From positions 1 to 45,132 of the forward strand of contig JAKBWB010000059.1 in the NCBI GenBank assembly GCA_021843755.1: DNA of 45,132 nucleotides, read 5' to 3'. Source of the DNA: Pseudomonadota bacterium. GTDB lineage: Bacteria; Pseudomonadota; Gammaproteobacteria; Steroidobacterales; Steroidobacteraceae. This document shows positions 1-7,531 of the stretch, in pieces (the first letter of the stretch is position 1; every line of letters begins with the position of its first letter). The position numbers and the translations under genes are program-made. The notes under the pieces are model-generated. The model had not been told where the DNA came from, did no database searches, and saw only the letters and a list, made by a program, of their open reading frames with translations.

Positions 1-29
1 CATTTTCATGGCGCCCCCCCCCCCCCCCC
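1..29 (-). promoter_or_regulatory. G16 homopolymer directly upstream of a start codon that leads off the left edge
   Basis: Positions 14-29 are sixteen consecutive C on the plus strand, so G16 on the minus strand. Reading leftward, four bases (CGCC) separate the tract from ATG AAA ATG (positions 9-1), a typical Met-Lys-Met opening of a secreted protein. The tract sits where a Shine-Dalgarno element belongs, so its length could set translation strength by slippage. The gene itself lies outside the window. A sequencing or contig-end artefact is the main alternative. Positions 30-192 hold nothing else I can support. Confidence 0.4.
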
Positions 30-192
30 GCCCGGTCGATCTGCCGCCGCGCACCTCGGCCACCGGGAGTCTCACGACCACGCTCGCGAGCGCGGCGAGC
101 ACCGCGGCGACGCGCCCCTGCCCGATTATCCCCGAACACCGCGCCGCCCGCAGCGACTCATCGCAGCCTCGCCACGGATCGCAGGCAGGCTG

Positions 193-2550
193 TCAGTCGA
201 GCTTCAGCCGCGCCAAGAGCAGTCTTTTGACCAGATCGAGAGCCAGCGTAAACAGCGCGGTTGCCGTGAACAACAGGCCGATGACCGGCCAGGAGAGCCG
301 GTGCAGGGGAAAGCCGTAGGCGGCCATCAGCACGATGCTCAGCACATTGACCACGGAAGAGGCGACGACCCAGGCGCTCGGCCGCGAACTCCAGAGCCAG
401 CGGTGGTCACGCACCACGTAGTAGGTGGCCTGGATGACGAACACCAGGGTCACGGTGGCGAGGGTGCGCAGCCCGTGATCGGCGACCCAACCAAAACGGA
501 AGTGGGCGACACCGACGACGCCGCTGCAGAACACCGCGGCAACGACCCCGAGAACGATGCCCGCCAGCGTGATCCGCCCGATTCGCCAGGCATTCGGCAG
601 CGCCGAGGCGCGCACGTTGTCGGTGGTCGCGGACATGGCGAGGAAGTCCCCGCCGATCATGACCAGGACGATCATCATCGGTGTCAGGATGGCGCGCGCG
701 GTGAGCAACAGCCCCACGGTGAGCAGCAGCATCTGCGTCACCTTCGCGGTCACGGACCGCAGCGTGTATGTGAGAATCCGCTGATAGGCCACGCGCCCGA
801 CCTTGACCGTCGCGACGATTCCACCGAGACCCGGCCGGGTGAGCACGATGCCGGCGGCGGACTTGGCCACGTCGGTGGCCGTCGCGACCGCGATGCCCAT
901 CTGTGCCTGGCGCAGCGCCGGCGCGTCGTTGGCGCCGTCGCCGCACATGCCGACGGTGCGTCCGTCCCGCTGCAAGGCCTGGACGATCTTGAACTTGTCC
1001 TCGGGGAAGACTCCGGCGAACACCCCGAAATCCCGTGGCCGGGCACCCGGCGGCGGCGCGCCGGACGGGCAGACGGCTCCCTCGATCCCCACGGCGCGCG
1101 CGACCACGGCGGCGGTTGGCGCGGCATCTCCGGTCACCATGACCGTTTCCACCCCGAGGGACTTCAATTCCGCGATGAGCTGGCGGGCATCGGCCCGGGG
1201 CTCGTCGCTCAAGCCGATCAGCCCGACCCAGGCCAGCGCCTGGGCGGGTCCGGCGGCCACCGCGAGCACACGGTCGCCCCGGTTCGCCATCGCTTGCGCC
1301 GACGCGCCGATGTCCGCCGAGGGCGGGGCGAGCGCCGCGATGCGGCTGAAGGCTCCTTTGACGATCCGCAGCGTCTCCCCCGCCGCGCCGCGGGCTTGCG
1401 CCTCTGACATCTTCTGCGCCGGATCGAAGGGCACGAAGCGCACCCGCGCCGGCAGCCCGCTCGAGGGCCGCTGCGCCGCGGCGCCGCGGATTGCCGCGTC
1501 CACCGGATCGAGTCCCGCATCGGCACTCGCGAGCGCCCCCAATCCGAGCACCTGCGGCGCATCGAACCCGGGCGCGGCGTATACGGTGGTCACGGCCAGC
1601 ACATTGCGGGTCAGCGTGCCGGTCTTGTCCGAGCACAGCATGTCCATGCCCGCCGCCTCGTCGATCGCCGACAAGCGTGTTGGGAGCACGCCGCGCGCGG
1701 CGAGCGTGCGCGCGCCAATGGCCGAGGCGAGCGTGAACGTCGCCGGCAATGCCACGGGAATGGCCGCCAGCACGGCGGTGAGGATCAGTGGAATCGTCTG
1801 CGCGATCGGCATGTGCGTCGCGGCCGCGTACAGCAGCTGCACGAGAACCATCGCGGCGCTGAACAGCGCCAGATTGCGCACGATGCGCACCACCGCCTGC
1901 TGCTGCGAGCTCGGGCTCTGAGCGATGCGCACCAGCTCCGCGGTCTTGCCGAATTTCGTCGCCGCGCCGGTTGCCCCGACCTCCGCGACCGCCTCGCCAC
2001 GGCGCACCAGCGCTCCGGCGTAGGTCATCGCGCCGGCACCCGCCTCGATCGGCAAGGATTCTCCGGTGAGCATGGACTGATCGAGCAGCACCTCGCCCTG
2101 GCGCAGCATGACATCCGCCGGCACGATGCCGCCGAGGGAGAGCTTCACCACATCGCCCGGAACCAGATCCGCCGCGGGCACGGTCAACCACTGCCCGTCA
2201 CGCATCACCACGGCGTTCAGCGCGAGCCGTTCCCTCAGCGCTCTGAGCGTCGCGCGCGCGTGACCTTCCTTGATCAGGCCCAGGCCGCCGTTGAACAGCA
2301 GCAGCACGGCGATGACCCCCGCCCCGAGGTACTCGTGCAGCATCACTTGCAGCAGGACCGCCGCTTCGAGCATCCACGGAACCGGCGCCCAGAATTTGCC
2401 GAGCACCCGCAGCCAGGGGCTCGATTCGCTCTCCGGCACGGCGTTCGGGCCGTGTTGCACGAGCCGCCGGCGAGCCTCCTCGCGCGTCAGACCCGCAAGG
2501 CCCGCGGGTGTCGCGGCCTCGGCAGGTTGCGCGGCGCGATCGGCGCTCAT
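193..2550 (-). CDS. Plasma-membrane-type proton-efflux P-type ATPase (P3A)
   Basis: A 785-residue integral membrane ATPase that should pump protons outward at the expense of ATP. It begins with a cation-ATPase N-terminal segment (GLTREEARRRL, about residue 18). The actuator motif LTGES is near residue 162, the phosphorylated DKTGTLT Asp near residue 308, and the hinge GDGANDAPAL lies in the last third. The fourth membrane helix carries IPVALPA, the proline pattern of H+ ATPases rather than the CPC of heavy-metal pumps. The frame is open upstream to 2766, but the extra N-terminus is Arg/Cys-rich and unlike the family, so I chose the ATG at 2550. No good ribosome-binding site precedes it, so the start is uncertain. 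Such pumps support pH homeostasis. It stands alone on the minus strand; the putative off-edge gene follows it. Confidence 0.93.
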   Translation of the reverse strand: MSADRAAQPAEAATPAGLAGLTREEARRRLVQHGPNAVPESESSPWLRVLGKFWAPVPWMLEAAVLLQVMLHEYLGAGVIAVLLLFNGGLGLIKEGHARATLRALRERLALNAVVMRDGQWLTVPAADLVPGDVVKLSLGGIVPADVMLRQGEVLLDQSMLTGESLPIEAGAGAMTYAGALVRRGEAVAEVGATGAATKFGKTAELVRIAQSPSSQQQAVVRIVRNLALFSAAMVLVQLLYAAATHMPIAQTIPLILTAVLAAIPVALPATFTLASAIGARTLAARGVLPTRLSAIDEAAGMDMLCSDKTGTLTRNVLAVTTVYAAPGFDAPQVLGLGALASADAGLDPVDAAIRGAAAQRPSSGLPARVRFVPFDPAQKMSEAQARGAAGETLRIVKGAFSRIAALAPPSADIGASAQAMANRGDRVLAVAAGPAQALAWVGLIGLSDEPRADARQLIAELKSLGVETVMVTGDAAPTAAVVARAVGIEGAVCPSGAPPPGARPRDFGVFAGVFPEDKFKIVQALQRDGRTVGMCGDGANDAPALRQAQMGIAVATATDVAKSAAGIVLTRPGLGGIVATVKVGRVAYQRILTYTLRSVTAKVTQMLLLTVGLLLTARAILTPMMIVLVMIGGDFLAMSATTDNVRASALPNAWRIGRITLAGIVLGVVAAVFCSGVVGVAHFRFGWVADHGLRTLATVTLVFVIQATYYVVRDHRWLWSSRPSAWVVASSVVNVLSIVLMAAYGFPLHRLSWPVIGLLFTATALFTLALDLVKRLLLARLKLD

Positions 2551-2910
2551 CGAGTCGCAATCCGCCGATGGCGAGTCGCACTCCTGCGCTGCGCGTTGCG
2601 GGGCCGCGCATGACCCTCGCACCACCCGGCGCGGGACGCGCCAGTGGCCGTGGAGCGCCCGGCACATCCGGGGTACGCGGTTTCGGGCATGGGATCTCCC
2701 GGAGGATCGGCAGCCGCTCGAGAGGGAAATTATCGATCGGCGCGCATCGGGCGCACAAGTACGCACCTGACGGCCGCGTGTACGGGATTACCGAAATGCG
2801 CCCGCGGCTCTGGCTCTCGTCCTGTTATGTTTTTGTCATTCGACGCGCGCCGCGGAAATATGCGTGGGATCCGCCTCGTTATCGACTCGTTTCCCTACCG
2901 CCCGCCGATC
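2551..2910. other. Intergenic region upstream of the H+ ATPase
   Basis: No convincing gene in either strand. It should hold the ATPase promoter; the best candidate is listed at 2729-2758. An open frame continues from the ATPase up to 2766, but its residue composition is unlike the family. Confidence 0.5.
2729..2758 (-). promoter_or_regulatory. Candidate sigma-70 promoter for the H+ ATPase
   Basis: On the minus strand TTGTGC (2758-2753) is followed after 18 bases by GATAAT (2734-2729). This would give a leader of about 170 bases. The match is moderate and rests on inspection only. Confidence 0.3.
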
Positions 2911-3711
2911 TCAGCGATGCGCCCGCTTCAACGCCGCCTCTATACCGGCCTCGGCCAGGGGCGCCATGACGGCATAGCCGGCCGGCGACGGGTGCACGCC
3001 GTCGGGGCTCAGCGAGTGCTTCAATCCCCCCGCGGCATTCTTCATCGCGGCGTAGTAGTTGACGTAGACGTAGTGGTGCCTCGCGGCATAAGCCTGGATC
3101 CAACGGTTGAGCGCTGCGATCCGGTGTGCCGGATTCGGCACCTGCGGGTGCCACCAGTAATGGACGGTCGGCAGCAGCGAGCACAGCACCACTGCGATGC
3201 CGTTTGCCTTGCCCAACTGAGCCATGGATTCCAGGTTGCCTTCGACCTGGCGCAACGTCACCGGACCGGTATTGCCGGCCAGATCGTTGGTGCCACCGAG
3301 AATCACGACCACTTTGGGATGAAGGTCTATGACGTCCTGGCGGAAGCGAACCAGCATCTGCGCGGTGGTCTGCCCGCTGATGCCGCGGTTGATATACGGC
3401 TTGCCGGGGAAGGATGTGCGCAGATTCCATCCCTCCGTGATCGAATCCCCGAGAAAGACGACCCGGTCAGTGCCAGGCGCCGGCGGACCCAACCGCCGAT
3501 CCGCCGCCCGGAAGTGCGCGAGGTCGGCGAAATCCACCAGCAGATTGTGATCGAAATTGGCCCAATACGTGCCCGACTGCCATGCCGGAGCGGTGAGCAC
3601 GATGGGCGCGTGCGTCTTCTGCGGCCTCGGGGGAAGTTTCATGGCCATGGCCGCGAGCGAAATGCCGAGCGCCGCGAGCGCCGCCAGTACCAGTGTCAAC
3701 CGTTTGCGCAT
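2911..3711 (-). CDS. Secreted SGNH/GDSL-family esterase or lipase
   Basis: About 266 residues with an N-terminal signal peptide (MRKRLTLV followed by an Ala/Leu-rich core ending near AAMA). The SGNH blocks are all visible: block I FLGDSITEGW with the nucleophile Ser, block II Gly in NRGISGQT, block III GGTNDLAGN with the oxyanion Asn, and block V SPDGVHPS with the catalytic Asp and His. This arrangement matches the GDSL acetylhydrolase/rhamnogalacturonan-acetylesterase type, so deacetylation of a polysaccharide is plausible but the substrate is unknown. Two in-frame ATG codons lie close together (3717 and 3711). The GAGGG element is 3 bases before the first and 9 before the second, so 3711 is preferred. 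It sits on the same strand between the H+ ATPase and a CE15 esterase, in a secreted-hydrolase block. Confidence 0.88.
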   Translation of the reverse strand: MRKRLTLVLAALAALGISLAAMAMKLPPRPQKTHAPIVLTAPAWQSGTYWANFDHNLLVDFADLAHFRAADRRLGPPAPGTDRVVFLGDSITEGWNLRTSFPGKPYINRGISGQTTAQMLVRFRQDVIDLHPKVVVILGGTNDLAGNTGPVTLRQVEGNLESMAQLGKANGIAVVLCSLLPTVHYWWHPQVPNPAHRIAALNRWIQAYAARHHYVYVNYYAAMKNAAGGLKHSLSPDGVHPSPAGYAVMAPLAEAGIEAALKRAHR

Positions 3712-3936
3712 TGTCATGTTCCCTCGGGTCTGTCCGGTCGCGTCACTATACAACAGTCACCCTCGGATCGAAAGCCTGTTGGTCACGCGCGATGCGCTTC
3801 CTGTCAACTTCATAGGCCGCGTCCGCACCGCGCCGAAGCGGCGTGAAATGCCGTCGGTACCACCGGCGCGCACCGGATTTTATTTTCTTCGGGCGATCCC
3901 TCGGCGGCCGCCATCGCCCGCTCGAGCACCCGACGC

Positions 3937-5445
3937 TCACTTGCGGGTCGCAAATAGACGCGCCGCAAACTTGATGAAGTAGGGCCAGTTCGGCGCGGGC
4001 GTATGGCCGTAAGGCTGGCGGCGGAACGCGGCGTATCTGGAGCCGACCATCGTGTCGAGCGGCGGGTACGGCGTGTGTATTCCGAGCCCCTTCTCCCCGT
4101 ACATGCTCCAGGCCGGACTCGCATCGGCGAGCGCCATGAAGCTGCCGCGCGGATCTTCCCAACCATCGCCCGGGATGGCGCAGGCGGGGTGCATGATCAA
4201 CGAGCCGCTGCCGACGAAGATCGCGCGCGGCGCCACGAGCGCGATCAACTCATCACTGTCGACCGGCAGGTCATTGGCCGTGTAGCCCGGCGAGGCGTAG
4301 CGCAGGAAATTTCCATCGAACCATTGAAACTCGTCCCATGAGGCGAGGCTGCCGAGGTTCTCCCCGTAATTACGCCGATAGAGCACCGCGCCGCCCTTGC
4401 CCGAGGATGAGATGTAGCCGACGGCAATGCGCGGATCGTAGGCGAGCGCCAGCAGCGCCGCCTTGCCGTTGCGGGAGTGGCCCATCACACCGATCTGATG
4501 GGGGTTGATCGCCGGATCGGTCTGCAGGAAGTCGACCGTGCGGTTGATCGCCCAGGCCCAGGCGCGCAGCACACCCCAAGTATCCATCTTGCGCGGCTTT
4601 CCCCTGTTGGTCAGGCCGATGATGCCCTTGACCAGGTCCGCACCATTATCCGGCTGCACCGCATCATAATTGACCGAGGCGAATCCCCAGCCGCGCTTGA
4701 GCAGCAGTTCCCCGGACGGCTCGGTCGGCGGACCCACCACGATGCACATGCTCGAACCGGGAAAATAGAAAATGGGACCCTTGCGCTCGGGGTGAAAATT
4801 CGCGAAGAACGGCCGCAGCGTCCCCCCGCCGATGATGATCGGCACTCTTTTCCCCCGGCTCGCCGCGGGTGTGACGACATTCACCGGAATGTTGACCGTG
4901 ATGCGTGGATCGGCGGAATTGTCGACATGCCCGACGACATGCTCGACGACGGCGGGAACGCCATAGACCGTCTGCTGCCGCACACTGACGACCCGCCAGG
5001 TCACCCCGGGCACATGCCGGGGCTTGCTCCCGTAGACATATTCGGCGAACAACGCTCTGATCTGCCGGCGACGCACGCGCCACTGCGCCAGGGTCGTGAC
5101 CCTGGCGCCGTCATTCAACCGCATCAGCGGCGGCAGTCGCGGATACGGGTTGGCCTTCGCCTCGATGTAATTGGCGAAATTCGCCTGGTGCGGATGTACC
5201 GCATTCTTCCCCGGACGCAATGCGCGGATACCGAGCACCCTCATCTCGCGCCGTCTCTCCGCCTGCGACCCCTGCAGTATCGCCGGCGACATCCCGAAGG
5301 TGAACACTGTCTTCTGCGCTCGAGCCCCTGCGACCGCCGCAGTGCCGATCAACATGCCGAGCGCGAGCACAGCGCCCGCGACCACGGGAGTGCGGCTCGA
5401 GGCTGTGCGCGTGCGCCCCCCGCAATCTTGATCACACCTCTTCAT
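3937..5445 (-). CDS. Secreted CE15 glucuronoyl-esterase-like hydrolase (GHSRNGK type)
   Basis: A 502-residue exported alpha/beta hydrolase. The signal peptide has its hydrophobic core at residues 15-35, ending ARA before QKTVF. The nucleophile elbow is GHSRNGK, the form common in bacterial CE15 enzymes, where fungal ones have Cys before the Ser. Downstream follow SSSGKGGA, then LPVDSDELIALVAPRA, then a GHTPAPNW segment near the C-terminus that supplies the probable catalytic His. CE15 enzymes cleave esters between lignin alcohols and glucuronic acid on xylan; some relatives act on other sugar esters. The ATG at 5445 has AGGAGA seven bases upstream, a strong reason to reject the longer open frame to 5727. 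Neighbours are a SGNH esterase downstream and a ROK repressor upstream, which supports a hemicellulose role. Confidence 0.87.
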   Translation of the reverse strand: MKRCDQDCGGRTRTASSRTPVVAGAVLALGMLIGTAAVAGARAQKTVFTFGMSPAILQGSQAERRREMRVLGIRALRPGKNAVHPHQANFANYIEAKANPYPRLPPLMRLNDGARVTTLAQWRVRRRQIRALFAEYVYGSKPRHVPGVTWRVVSVRQQTVYGVPAVVEHVVGHVDNSADPRITVNIPVNVVTPAASRGKRVPIIIGGGTLRPFFANFHPERKGPIFYFPGSSMCIVVGPPTEPSGELLLKRGWGFASVNYDAVQPDNGADLVKGIIGLTNRGKPRKMDTWGVLRAWAWAINRTVDFLQTDPAINPHQIGVMGHSRNGKAALLALAYDPRIAVGYISSSGKGGAVLYRRNYGENLGSLASWDEFQWFDGNFLRYASPGYTANDLPVDSDELIALVAPRAIFVGSGSLIMHPACAIPGDGWEDPRGSFMALADASPAWSMYGEKGLGIHTPYPPLDTMVGSRYAAFRRQPYGHTPAPNWPYFIKFAARLFATRK

Positions 5446-5750
5446 CCGGGTCTCTCCTGGAATGATGGCCTGCGAGATACGAGCCTCGTACGTAGACTCC
5501 GTGCCCCTGCAGCCGGGCCGCCCCCGAGTCACAAGGCGATGAGCGGGGCGCAACTCGCGCCATTGCGCGCCGCCTGAACCTCCTGCGTCCGCGGGCGCAA
5601 AGCCGCAACCCGCTGCTTGCCGCCGCGCATCGCACGGGATGCAGCCCGGGTATACCGGCGCACCCGCAGCCGCCATCGACACGGCGCAAACGACCTGACC
5701 GGTGGCCGGATTTTGCACCGCGTCCATCGCGGCACGGCGCCGCTGAAAGG
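5446..5750. other. Upstream region of the CE15 gene
   Basis: Gene-free stretch that must contain the promoter of the downstream CE15 gene unless that gene is co-transcribed with the ROK gene. I see no clear -35/-10 pair. The frame running through it continues from the CE15 gene but has no family resemblance. Confidence 0.4.
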
Positions 5751-5987
5751 TCAGAGTGCAAGGAAGGTCTCGTGAAACACCGACTGGCCAGGGTTGTCAT
5801 GTACGTGACCCGTATACTCAAACAACGTTCCCTGCGCACCGATCCTGATGCCGGGATTGCGGGTATAGCCGTCCGAAATCGCCCCAGTACGTTCATGAGC
5901 GCCTTCGACATAATAGTTGCGGATACGTACTATATCGAGCTGATGCCAAGCCGGCGGCGCCGTGCCAGCAGGCTGCCCCCTCTCCAC
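5751..5987 (-). CDS. Small hypothetical ORF or gene remnant behind the ROK regulator
   Basis: A 78-codon frame starting at GTG, with AGGG seven bases upstream, 19 bases after the ROK stop codon and on the same strand. The residues look like folded protein rather than a shadow frame: mixed aromatic and charged segments such as WHQLDIVRIRNYYVEG and GTLFEYTGHVHDNPG, ending FLAL. I do not recognise the family. The abrupt ending suggests a C-terminally truncated beta-rich domain, possibly a fragment of a larger carbohydrate-active protein. The stretch looks less GC-rich than its neighbours. It could also be a chance frame. Confidence 0.35.
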   Translation of the reverse strand: MERGQPAGTAPPAWHQLDIVRIRNYYVEGAHERTGAISDGYTRNPGIRIGAQGTLFEYTGHVHDNPGQSVFHETFLAL

Positions 5988-6006
5988 GGCACCGCCCTGG
6001 GTCGGA

Positions 6007-7194
6007 TCAGGCGCGCCGCTGAAACACCAGCGCCGCAGCCCCGCGCAGGCGCGCAAGGTCACCGTCGGGAATCGGCACGATGGTGGGTGGAGTGCCGGCG
6101 ATGGTGATGCTTTTGACCGTCTTCTCGATCGTCGGGCGGTAGCGGTGCCAGGCGGAGGTCACTTCGCCGGCGACGTAGACGATCTGCGGCGAGAGCGCCG
6201 CCACGATGAGCCGCAGGCCCGCGCCGATCTCGCGCGCCTGGCGCGCCAGCGCGGCTCCGGCATGGGTATTGCCGGCCTCGGCGAGACTCAGCAACTCCGG
6301 GAAGGTGACGGGGCGATGCTGCGGCTGCAGCTCCTTGAAGTAGCGCAGCGCCGCGCGGCAGGACGCGAACACCTCCCAGCAGCCGCGCTGCCCGCAGGCG
6401 CACTCCGGCCCCTGCGGATCGATGGCGATGTGCCCCAGCTCGCCCGCCATGCCGTCGTGACCGGTGATGATGCTGCCGTTGGCGAAAATGGCCGCGCCGA
6501 GCCCTTCGGAAGCGGTGATGAGGACGGCATCGGCGTTGCCCTCGACGTGGTGGGAAGTCAGTTGCGCGAGCAGGCAGGCGATGGCGGCGTTGGCGAGGTG
6601 CACCGGAAGCTTCATCCTCTTCTCGATCACGCTCTTGAGGTCGAAGTCGCGCCAGTGCAGGTTCGGGGCGAAGATCAGCCTATCGGTGTGCGGGTCCACG
6701 CGTCCCGGAAGACTGACGCCGATGCCTTCGACCGACATGCCCTTGAGCTCGGCATTCATGTGCGAAAGGACCTTCAGGATCGCCTCGGTCGAGGCGCCGG
6801 CGTCCCGACTCAGAGGCACCATGGACCGCGACATCAGCTTGCCGTTGAGATCGACCATGGCGACCGTTGCTTGGCGTGGATGAACGTCCACGGCCAGCGC
6901 GACCAGCCGCTCGTTGAGCCCGATGAGTGTCGGCCGCCGCCCGCGCTGCGAAACGGCTGTGTAGCCTTCGCACACCCACTTCTCCGCGAGGAGTTGCTCG
7001 ATGATCTGCGAGACCGTGCTGCGCTGCAGCCCCGACTGCCGCGCGAGCTCGGCGCGCGAAATCGGCTGCCGTGTCCGGATCAGCTCGAGCACGATGTCGC
7101 GGTTGATGCGCCGGGCCGTACCGCTCGAAGCGAGCTCGACGTCCGACAGATCGACGCGGCGAATCTCCCGTGCGCGCTGCCGCTTTTTTTTCAT
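6007..7194 (-). CDS. ROK-family transcriptional repressor (NagC/XylR-like)
   Basis: A 395-residue sugar-responsive regulator. The N-terminal winged helix-turn-helix (about residues 30-85) reads RRINRDIVLELIRTRQPISR, then AELARQSGLQRSTVSQII. The ROK kinase-fold domain follows, with the ligand segment GMAGELGHI and the zinc site CACGQRGCWE (the CxCGxxGC pattern), so it should bind a sugar or sugar phosphate. It is flanked by two CE15 esterases on the same strand, which makes it the likely local regulator of hemicellulose-degrading genes; the inducer is unknown. The ATG at 7194 is preceded only by a weak GGGAAC element. Full length for the family, with no visible defects. Confidence 0.93.
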   Translation of the reverse strand: MKKKRQRAREIRRVDLSDVELASSGTARRINRDIVLELIRTRQPISRAELARQSGLQRSTVSQIIEQLLAEKWVCEGYTAVSQRGRRPTLIGLNERLVALAVDVHPRQATVAMVDLNGKLMSRSMVPLSRDAGASTEAILKVLSHMNAELKGMSVEGIGVSLPGRVDPHTDRLIFAPNLHWRDFDLKSVIEKRMKLPVHLANAAIACLLAQLTSHHVEGNADAVLITASEGLGAAIFANGSIITGHDGMAGELGHIAIDPQGPECACGQRGCWEVFASCRAALRYFKELQPQHRPVTFPELLSLAEAGNTHAGAALARQAREIGAGLRLIVAALSPQIVYVAGEVTSAWHRYRPTIEKTVKSITIAGTPPTIVPIPDGDLARLRGAAALVFQRRA

Positions 7195-7531
7195 TGTCGT
7201 TGTTCCCGCGCTGCCCGACCGCAGCGTGAGGAGTGTAGCACCCCACCCTCATGGCCCATGGAACGAGCATCTGGCTCGATCAACCCCCTCCGAGGCGACT
7301 GTCAATTGGGACCGGCTCGGTCATACCCCCGGCGTTGACGAACGCTCTCGCTACGACGCCTCCAATCGTGACGATCCTCCGCCCCGAGCGGGACTTTCAG
7401 CCCCCGATCAGCCGGGCTTGGCGTCTCTGGAGCCGGCCCGCCTCGCCACGCCGACTCGACACGGACTCGAGGATCACGGGGCCGCCCAACGGACCGCGTG
7501 CCTGCCCCAACCCCGGCGACACTCCGGCTTT
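7195..7531. other. Intergenic region between the second CE15 gene and the ROK gene
   Basis: No gene on either strand. On the minus strand it holds the ROK promoter region; a TACACT hexamer about 50 bases upstream of the ATG is the only weak candidate -10. I see no terminator with a T-run for the upstream CE15 gene. Confidence 0.4.

Noticed and set aside
8-319. A plus-strand frame beginning ATGGCG then a poly-Pro run from the C16 tract
   Set aside because: It overlaps the end of the H+ ATPase antisense and has no recognisable protein character; the tract makes better sense as a feature of the minus-strand start.
407-2191. A 594-codon minus-strand frame overlapping the H+ ATPase in another phase
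   Set aside because: It overlaps the motif-bearing ATPase frame completely and is an Arg/Gly-rich out-of-phase translation.
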